In this document: piece by piece, positions 56,095 through 64,000 of the stretch
How positions within the stretch are numbered: the first letter of the stretch is position 1
Layout: each line of letters opens with the position of its first letter
Source of the DNA: Harmonia axyridis
Taxonomy: Eukaryota > Arthropoda > Insecta > Coleoptera > Coccinellidae
Direction: 5' to 3'
Assembly: GCF_914767665.1 (NCBI RefSeq)
Contig: NC_059504.1
Location: forward strand, 12,898,501 to 12,962,500
Length of the DNA: 64,000 bases
The notes under the pieces: model-generated
The model's input: only the letters and a program-made list of their open reading frames with translations
Databases searched by the model: none
Told to the model about the DNA's origin: nothing
Position numbers and translations under genes: made by a program

Positions 56095-57989
56095 GCTTAT
56101 AAGACCAAGATAAGATTCACGTTGAAATATAGCCACTAATATAATTGAACAAGTTAAGACTTTTCTAGTATGGATGGATATATTTCTGTACCATCTGATC
56201 TTAGTCTTGACCATACTAAGCTGATAGTAAAAGTTAAATCCCTAGACAAAGATCACCCTTCAACAGGAGTGATTATGTCAATGTGACAGTGTTAGTTGAA
56301 TGGACTGTTTACCCTCAGTTTCTATTTCTACAATTGAGTTATCCTCATTTTATATCCTACTGGACATTTGACTCAAAGGTTATTAGCCTCTAATCTTCAA
56401 CAGGAAGATCAGAAAAAAATTGGCTACAACAATTTAGCAACAACTAACAATGATGTGCCTGAAGTGGAGCGAATCTAGCTATTGGGGTGACTACATTGAC
56501 CTTGACCTTTCTCTGTTTCAGTCCTGAAAGCTTATTTTCTATTTTACCATACTCCAAATGAATTCGAAGTTTTGGATCTGAAACAAAACATCCAAAAATG
56601 CAATGTACTAACTAAGTATAAGGTGAATAAATTCTCTTCAATTTTCCTCAGGTAAAACTAATTCAAACTGTTACGAAGATATCTTTCCAATCTCTCTCAT
56701 CTAAGGTAGATAATATCATTATATTCTTGTTTTCCTATTACCTGTAGCTACAGGATTTCCACTTGAAAGCTAGAAATTAATCCGTGTATGTGGAATCAGA
56801 ACCAGACATTGCAAATTTCTCTATAAATAGAACCAAAGCGATACGATCAGTATTTCGAATTAGAACACTATCTTTGAACTGTCCAGTGCAAAAGCTCGAT
56901 TTATCTAGTTCAATTGAAATTGAATTAGCAGAGTTTATAGCATTGCCAGTTCAATTTAATTCTTCAAGAGTTGTCATAGGAGGTAGAGATGTTTTTGAAG
57001 TGAAACTAGGAAATTGATCGAGATTAAATTTTGTATTTTTTGAGGTCAATTTAGATTGACGTAAATTGGGTGATGCATACAGAAAGAGTTTTGTCCTAGA
57101 GAAATGCGTTCTCACACCACCATATTATAAGTTTTTGTTATCACAAAGATTTAATGATTCCTCAACCCAGTAGTGGCAGGGTTCGAACCTGCTACTACAA
57201 GCACGAATTGGGTTAAGTAGCATTTAGATGTGAAATTATCACTATGAGCTTCATGCAAATTCAATCAATATTGAATTCGGATTGAGCTTGATTCTGATTA
57301 AGTCGATTGCTTATAATCAAAGAAATTTTGAGAGTATTAGCAAAAAAAGATCAATACTTCTGTGAACCTCATAATCCATTCAAGTTGAGATTGAAAATGG
57401 AGCAAAGGACAAGAACTTGCTTGACTCAATATCAAATATCAAACCAGGAGCAAAATGCGGATTCGGATATAAGAAATGAACATTTTATTTTTCATGAATG
57501 AATATTTGATGGACAAGAATAGGCAACCTTTGAAACGATCATAACATTTTTGAACTTCCTTGAATTTTGTGGAGCAATTTCTATAAACAAAAAATCATAG
57601 ATGTGAGGCTTCAAGATTGCAATGAGAGCATGTATTAACGAGCACTCAGAAGCTCCTACCGTCTAGTCAGTATTTTCTTTAGATTTTCTCATATCATATC
57701 GTGAAGGCACTGAAATATTCATACCAGATCTTCATATTTTTATTTAGACGCGCGCCTTTGAAGAAAATGTCATTGCCATGCAAAGAATATCCAAAGCTTT
57801 AATGGATCGATATTTCCACAGCTTCATTGTCGGAACCATAGAACACCCTGTGCGGAACTCTCAGCCTTTCGTTATGAAAAATGGCCATAGGGAAATGGAA
57901 TCTAATGCAGTGTCGAGAAAATAGGATGATATATAGGGACAAACTCGGTTTTATTCTTTTTACCAACACAGACGCTGAAAAACATTGTT
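56095..57989. other. No gene identified; weak tRNA T-arm-like sequence at about 57170-57205
   Basis: A plus-strand frame at 56784-57017 (77 codons, ending DVFEVKLGN) has no recognisable motif. At about 57170-57205 a 5-bp stem GCAGG/CCTGC with a TTCGAAC loop looks like a tRNA T arm on the minus strand, but no D arm or acceptor stem accompanies it. CACCCTGTGCGG lies at about 57844. Confidence 0.4.
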
Positions 57990-58645
57990 CAGTCTGCTTC
58001 GCATTCGAAGCCAGAGGCTAATATGATTTATAACAGAGAAAATCATCCTTAGGCTAGTTATCAGCATGCAACGTGAAATGCTGAAACAATGAGCTGGCGG
58101 TTACATGAAACCCGCCACATTGGCTTACGTTTCAAACTTGCCAGAGGTACATTTTAGGACATAGTTTGATATGAAGTTGCTATTTCCAACGTATATGAGA
58201 ATAACACAGCTCCGTCTTTCATTCTGTGCCTCAAAGCAATTGTATATGCCAGATTAAAGTCACGCAAACCTTTATGGATTAAAACCTTCCTTCAATCTAA
58301 TGAAAGTGACAAGGAAATTTGGCGTTCGGAATGGAGTTCTTATAAAGTCTTGAACAAAAGTCTAATCGTTGATTCTTCATAAGAGGTGATATGTTTCAAA
58401 CTTCCTAGGAAAATTTGGTTTATTTTAAATTGATTCAGGACTGGTCGTTGCAATAGTATTCTCTTCGAATGACATTCTATTGAAAGCCCACTATGTCAAT
58501 GTGGTGTAGAAGAAAGTCATTGAACACTTGGTGAATACTTGTCCAATTTATAAATTTTATGATGGTTTCCAAGCTATCCATTCAGTTTCAGATTCTCTTT
58601 TAGAATGAGTCAAAACAATATAATGGAAACTACCATTTATAACTC
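57990..58645 (+). mobile_element. Jockey-type reverse transcriptase, C-terminal fragment
   Basis: The readable path is SRKPLWIKTFLQSNESDKEI, WRSEWSSYKVLNKSL, then FKLPRKIWFILN, stop, FRTGRCNSILFEWHS-type, SPLCQCGVEESHEHLVNTC-type across two frames, and DGFQAIHSVSDSLLE. This matches the end of jockey-clade polyproteins: the LPR..W..LNR.RTG block, then a C.C tail, then a leucine-rich end. It has many stops and frameshifts. No A-rich tail or target duplication was identified. Confidence 0.75.
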
Positions 58646-59929
58646 CTTTCTGGTCCTTTTCTTCTTTGTTTTTATATTCAATTATAAAGTCACCAACCTT
58701 TGGCGAAGAGGAAGGATGGAGAAGATTTTGTTTTGATGAAGAGGAAGTCCTTCAATATAAATTGCCAGCTCATTCTGTAAACAAATACAGAAACCAGTCA
58801 CTGAACCTATATGTGGAGACAGAGTTTTTGCAGAGGATTTAATCTGTGAAATGTATGATGCCCCGTTTAAATTTTCTCTGCTAATACTGAGATTACATCT
58901 TCACATGCTTTGTTGTTTGATAAGTTGATAATTTTTGGTATGATATTTCTCTATCTCAAAAGAATATATAGGTATAAAGCAGTATCGATGTTTGGTTAAT
59001 AGTTAACTTCCACGTGTCTACCTGATCTCATTCTAAAGTATATAATGAATACTATTCGATAACTGAAGGCTATTATTATTGGGAATAGAATAATAATTGA
59101 ATATTACGTTCCAATCCGTTTGTAATTGGAATTACGTCATTAATATTCAAGGCATTGATTCGTCTAGAACGATATTTCTATAGAAACCAGACGGCAGGGT
59201 AGAATTCAGACAAGAGAATCTAATCAGTCGTATAACAGATCTGCTTCCCCCATACAAGTTATCTCGATTCAGTGATAAACTCTTCGTTATGAGGCTTTTC
59301 TTTCTTCTTTATTGCAAAAAACAAGCAACTATCACTGTTCATATTCCTTTATTCAATTCTTCTTCTGTCTTCTCCAGTTCTTCCTTATTGTGAACCAGTT
59401 ATTAATAATTTATTGTGTTGGTATGTGGGAAGGAAGTTAGTAATATTTCTTTCTGAAACACTAATTGATGAGATAGTTGGTTCTAGTTCATTTTCGAGGT
59501 TCTGAATGATCAATGGATTCGAAAGATTTTAAAACTTCAGAACTAACCAAGAATGAAATTATCAGTGCTTCGGTTAGCTAGAAGGTCTGAATCCATTTAG
59601 TGTTTGTAAATTTGACTAGAGTTGCGGGATTGTTTATTTTATTATCGTTGAATTTGGTTCGACCCTTATATATTTGCATAATTTTCATTTCCATTCATTT
59701 GATTTGAGGATCTCGGGATTAAATAATGAATGATTAGAACAAGTTTAATACTTTCTATCTTTTCAGTACTAATAATATTGAATATTACCAATATGAGGAT
59801 TACATTGTGTGATCGCGCAGTTTCTAACTTATTTCAAGGACTGAATATTCTACAAATGGCACCTACAGAAAAATTCCTATGAACTCAGGTACAACAAGGT
59901 AATAGGATAAACCAAAAATTCGGTAAAGA
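58646..59929. other. No gene identified
   Basis: AT-rich spacer without recognised motifs. Confidence 0.45.
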
Positions 59930-60712
59930 TCGTGAAAAATTACATATTTGAGCTTGACTTGATATCAAGCTACTTGATATTACTTGAGCTTGATATGCAC
60001 GCATCGCACGGCATATATTTCTGCAATCTCGTGGGAGTATTAGACTAAATGAAATGAAGGGATTCCTCGAGCGCCGCGAGACTGAAGCATTCGTCAGTTT
60101 GTCTTTATTAGTAGTTTCCTCACATTTTTATGGAATCTATTAGTAGATTTTGGTAGTTTCAGAAATATATTTCCAAACTTCTCCAAAATGGCCAAGGATT
60201 TTTCATCAACGCCAGCATCTTCAGCTCCTGTTGAAGAACAATTTTCCAGAGCTGCTCTAACAGTTATAAAAACCCGCAATAGGTTAGGCGACAAATCTAT
60301 AAGATACCTCATGTGTCTTAGATCCTGGATGGAAAGTAATGAAATCAAACGAAGCCTGGAGGTTTCTCAATATTGAGAAACTTAATTTTTTCATTTTGTT
60401 ATGATTTACAGTGATTTAATTTATGTTTCTATTTCAAAAAAGTTGATATTTTCGATTCTTTTATACAATACATTTAATAAATGAAAGTGTTTTTTGCAAG
60501 GTTTCTTATCATTCCATAATTTTTTTATTGAAGTAGCTTGATATTTACTTGACTAATGAATACTTGACTTGACTTGGTTGGCACGAAATCGGAGAGGAAA
60601 ACAAATCAGATCAATTAGTCATGAATTAATTCAAACAAGAGACAGATAAAAGATTGCTTCAAGCAGACTTGACTTGAGATTGAAGAATACTGCTTGTCTT
60701 GAAATCCCGTGA
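59930..60712 (+). mobile_element. Internally deleted hAT element, copy 2
   Basis: Homologous to 32290-33145, beginning at the TCGTGAAAAATTACATA block. The frame 60188-60376 reads MAKDFSSTPASSAPVEEQFS, RAALTVIKTRNRLGDKSIRY, MCLRSWMESNEIKRSLEVSQ and a stop. The right end, read inward, is CAGGGATTCACGGGATTTCA. The VERxF position is changed to VEEQF. The left terminal repeats are missing. It lies about 110 bp upstream of the candidate exon at 60824. Confidence 0.75.
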
Positions 60713-60823
60713 ATCCCTGGACATAGTATCATAGAACTTTTCAAAATAATTGCAAAATTCAATTGAAATTACATCTCGTTATCAAAATGAATTAATTGAC
60801 TTATATCATGTTTTTTTTTTCAG

Positions 60824-60973
60824 AAATCATTGAGGGAACTGGGCTTGAAACGCATCTGGTCAGCAGTGCGATCCTCCAATAGCAGTTCCAGTTCAACCTG
60901 CGATCATGACGCCAACGAAACTCCTTTGGAGGGTGCGAAGGTCGCCCCCAACTGTTCGCTTCCGCTCCTACAG
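60824..60973 (+). CDS. Candidate internal coding exon (50 codons, phase 0-0) of the same host gene
   Basis: A run of ten T followed by CAG precedes the segment, and it ends CAG|GTAATT. The exon is 150 nt, which is 50 whole codons. Only phase 0 is open: one other frame stops at the third codon and the other at about codon 19. Base composition is clearly richer in G and C than the flanks. The peptide starts KSLRELGLKRIWSAVRSS, continues into a serine run, then an acidic segment containing DHDANETPLEG, and ends CSLPLLQ. This basic helix plus serine-rich linker looks like a disordered region of a cytoplasmic or signalling protein, but I cannot assign a family. It joins in frame to the exon at 33848-33907 across about 26.9 kb. 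The next exon would lie beyond 60974; I found none before 64000. Confidence 0.75.
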
Positions 60974-61938
60974 GTAATTTAGCTGGCAGTTTACTGTTTC
61001 AGCATGCATTCTTCGGAACATTCGTTAATTTGTAGGATTTCGACGTTGCAATTAAGCTCTCAAATTTATGAGAACGGTTACGGATATTTTTTCGCAAGCT
61101 GGTAGAATCGGCCGAAAAATCATAATTGAGAATTATGAGTCTGTTATTGATTTTGTGTTTTTCTGTCAGTGTGGAGGATTACACGTGTTTTATACAACGC
61201 TGTTAGAGATTATGGTTAACTTTGGAAAATATTACATAACGTGAGACTTGGAGAATATATAAGGGCTGTTCATTGAGTTTTGCGATTCGATAAGAGAGGG
61301 CCTACTGCTACTACCTACATTTTTTTAAATTCATTTATTTATTTCTCAAACAGATTACAAGATCTTTTTAAATGAGAAACGAATCAACTTTCTCAATCTA
61401 TATCGGAGTTGAATTATTGAAGAAATAAATCTTGAATTAGTCTTAATCAAATTAAGTACGAAAACAGCCAGATTACAAACTTAAATCAATCAAAATACTC
61501 GTGTTTGAAATACAAATGCACATCATTGTAAAATACCTCAGGAGGTTGGTCAAAGCTGAGATCACACATTACAGAGGACTCGGTTTGTTATCTTTAACAT
61601 TTTCACAACTGGTGAGTAGTAATTGAAAGTTACTGTCGAGGGCATATCGGAGAGAGTATTCTGTATAATGGTTTGAAGAAGGAATTCTTAGTTGCCTTAG
61701 ATTTCTCAGGTGTGGAGTATTGTAGTGCTGGTAAAAAATCTTATAACACATCTTCACTATGACGTGTAGTCGTCTGGTCTCAAGTGCTGGTGAGTTATGT
61801 TGGTAAACTCTTTATATAAACATGTGTGAAGTTTCATTTCGATCTGACAATTCATTCTTTGTTTACAAGCCATTCAGTATCGACGTATCACTAATTTTTT
61901 ACAATTGAAAAATCAAGCATTGATTATTGGTGACGTCC
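60974..61938. other. Intron-like sequence after the candidate exon
   Basis: Starts with the donor GTAATT; AT-rich with no motif found. Confidence 0.45.
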
Positions 61939-62475
61939 ATGTTTTCAAAGGATATATATGAACGAATGTTGAAAGTGTATAGGGACTCTGATCCTTCAAC
62001 AAGTACAGTAGGAAAATAGGTTGTTGAATTCAAACGTGATCGTACAAGCCAGCACCAAAAATCGTAGAAAAAATACAGGATATCTTATTGGAAAATCGTC
62101 GAGTGGATGAAAGAAATTCAGTAGAAGCCCTAGACATCTCTTTGGTTTTTGTAAGCAATATTTCAACTGAAATATTAGGTTTCAGAGAGCTATGTGTGAA
62201 ATGGGTGACGCATCGCTACAATGGAACAAAAACACATTCGAATGCGAGTTTCTCATCAACATGTAGAGCGTTTTCGAAAGGATAAAAAGGATTTTGTGCG
62301 CCTATTCATCACTATGGATGAGACTTGCGTCTATCATCATGATCCTAAATCAAATCAAGAGGATAAAGAGAGGTCTGGTTTTTCGACTCCGAAACGAGTT
62401 CGTGTCCAGAAATCGGCCAAGAAGGTGTTAGCATTGGTTTTTTGGGAAGGGGAGGGATTTAGTTTGTGAATGCTG
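61939..62475 (+). mobile_element. mariner-superfamily transposase relic (N-terminal half)
   Basis: Starts MFSKDIYERMLKVYRDSDPS, STSTVGK, then a stop replacing the expected Trp, and VEFKRDRTS. It then reads IVEKIQDILLENRRVDERNS, VEALDISLVFVSNISTEILG, ELCVKWVTHR, and after a frameshift MEQKHIRMRVSHQHVERFRK, FVRLFITMDETCVYHHDPKS (first Asp present) and SAKKVLALVFWEGEGFSL. It ends at a stop near 62470; the parts with the other two catalytic residues are missing or unreadable. No inverted repeats were seen. Confidence 0.75.
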
Positions 62476-64000
62476 CTGAAGATAAAAATTCGTAAAAAAA
62501 ACCTGGTTTGCGGAAGGAAATCATTATTTTCATCAGTATATATACCCGGTGTCACAAGAAGAATGAGGACATTCTTCTAGTTTCTCGCATTCTTGTTTCT
62601 TTCATGTTATCGCTTTCAGCTTGGTTGGTTGTCATTGTTTTTCCATTTTTCGCTATCAACAATTCGAGAACTCATATTATGCTATGTCGCTTCGCTTCGA
62701 TGATGGAAACAACGTATTTTTAATAAGTTAGTTGCTGGCATCCTAAGATCTCGAGTTGTTGCTGAACTCTTTGTTTTCTCTTTTAGTGGTGCCTACTGAA
62801 GATGGCTGTTTCGCCTAAAGCGTACTTTCAGTACAAACCGTTTCTCATTATTATTACATAATCAAGTACACAGCCATAATATCTACCAAACATTATGTCC
62901 TACTTCTTAAGACTGCCCAATCTCTAAATTGTGGATTCTAAATCTCGTGATATGACCGAACGTTTAACGTTCAAATATGGGTTTTAATTCTCTGAATCTT
63001 TTTATTGTTGTTACATTTTCTATTTGAAAATAGTCAATTCTACCTGTTTGGCTCAAGGATTTCCAATTTGGACTAATTTTGCAATGCTAATAGAGGGCAA
63101 TAGTCACACGTTGTTGTGTTCAGTAAATCAAAGCAATTATTTTTTCGTCTGAACTATGAATAAAATAATAAAACGATATTGAAAACCATCAAATAAAAAA
63201 AGGGTACTTCTGTTTGATTAATGTAATTCAACTGAATAAATCACCCTTGGAGACGTTATTTATTTATTTTTTTTATTTTTATGTAGTTCATTCAATATAA
63301 CATAATAAAATTCGATTTGTATGCAAATTCCTGAATTATAATTTCAAAATGAGTGCTCTCATACTTAACTTACTTTGAACGTCATGGTGAGTCGAAGGAT
63401 GCAACGTGTTCAGAATCCGAATGGAATTTTATTCTTATAGCTGACAACAAGACTTAATTCCTACGTGATACGTCACTTACACATAAATTATGATTTGTTT
63501 CGAAACCGTGAGGAATTCCACTTAACACTGAGAAATACTATACATCACCCGATTTAAATTTCTAATTTACAGTTGCATACTGTATCAAAGGGTATCAATT
63601 ACAAATTTTATTCTTTTAATTTCAATTTTTGATTGGTTTTCCAAATTGGAGCCAATTCGATTATTCTGAAAGTATCCAATTCAATTCTGTCCAATAATGA
63701 ATCGTGGAAACAATTAAGGAAAATCAATTCAACCCTTTTGAAATTATTAATTTCACATCCTGGAATGAGTGAAAGAAAAATTAATTTGTCCGTTCTCAGT
63801 CCAAAGACTTTTCCTGGAACCAAATTATCTTTTCGTTCGAAATTTTGTACAAATATCGGTTGATATTAATTCTCCGTGCTCGAGAGAAAAATCCATGAAT
63901 TTTAGTTTTGAAAAATAGAGGAAAATATATGTGTACAACATGAGCTTCCGTCTTTTTTTCCGAGATTCGAGGCTTTATTGAAAAAACTGGATAAACATTT
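62476..64000. other. No gene identified
   Basis: AT-rich. Short open frames at 62508-62723 and 63608-63863 have no motif. No further exon of the host gene is visible. Confidence 0.45.

Larger units (their letters stand above)
33908..60823 (+). other. Inferred large intron (about 26.9 kb) packed with transposons
   Basis: If the two phase-0 exons belong to one transcript, everything between GTAAGA at 33908 and the T-rich acceptor ending at 60823 is intron. No other convincing exon was seen between them. The interval holds hAT, Tc1-like, Tc3-like, mariner and foldback elements and jockey/RTE fragments, all broken and in both orientations. TTGAC and similar branch-point-like motifs occur upstream of the acceptor. 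The claim depends on the two exons being consecutive, which only RNA evidence can show. Confidence 0.45.

Noticed and set aside
57170..57205. Second tRNA gene on the minus strand
   Set aside because: Only a T-arm-like hairpin is present; there is no D arm, anticodon arm or acceptor stem at the right spacing.

Overview
The window looks like about 64 kb of an AT-rich insect nuclear genome. It carries mariner, Tc1-like, Tc3-like, hAT and jockey/RTE-type remnants typical of insects. It has no prokaryotic gene organisation, no operons and no long intact genes. A beetle is plausible, but that is an impression and not shown by the sequence. Nearly every coding trace is a broken transposase or reverse transcriptase.

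The only sequence that looks like a host gene is a pair of plus-strand exons, 33848-33907 (20 codons) and 60824-60973 (50 codons). Both have good splice sites, both have exact codon length, and both are open only in phase 0. They could be joined by an intron of about 26.9 kb. On this reading most of the window is intronic sequence of one large gene, and the mobile elements sit in its introns. A CpG-rich patch at about 24.64-25.10 kb, ending near a good splice donor, could be a promoter or untranslated first exon. I cannot name the gene.

Layout: 0-1 kb mariner relic with its left inverted repeat. 4.9-5.3 kb copy A of a multi-hairpin foldback repeat, abutting a Tc1-like relic (5.35-6.26 kb). 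8.4-8.9 and 10.9-11.7 kb further Tc1-like relics. 14.2-14.85 kb an inverted repeat enclosing a retrotransposon tail. 17-18.4 kb hairpin, direct repeats and a split non-autonomous hAT-like element. 21.9-22.65 kb a large foldback. 23.3-26.3 kb two mariner relics and a Tc1 end. 26.5-28.4 kb a three-level nest: a 205-bp tandem dimer split by a mariner, which is split by a tRNA-bearing insert. 28.8-31 kb RTE-type fragments. 32.3-33.1 kb hAT fragment. 34-35.4 kb a non-autonomous hAT-like element split by a Tc3-like element. 36.3-41.6 kb a truncated Tc1, a hAT with an exact 8-bp duplication, and a near full-length Tc1 sharing that hAT's target site. 42.4-45.4 kb an intact 586-bp relative of the split element, hAT-like sequence and a Tc3-like relic. 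46-47.1 kb a mariner split by a jockey-like tail. 47.7-48.2 kb a Tc1/mariner relic. 49.7-50.6 kb foldback copies B1-B2. 51.9-53.4 kb two inverted-repeat elements. 54.1-56.1 kb a Tc3-like element and foldback copy C. 58-58.6 kb jockey-like fragment. 59.9-60.7 kb hAT fragment. 61.9-62.5 kb mariner relic.

The most informative structure is the relative chronology readable from nested target-site duplications. The most unusual objects are the tRNA-bearing insert with a perfect 12-bp duplication and the four-copy multi-hairpin foldback family. Element ends are exact only where a target duplication or terminal repeat is described; otherwise they are approximate. All family names come from motif recognition and no database search was run.
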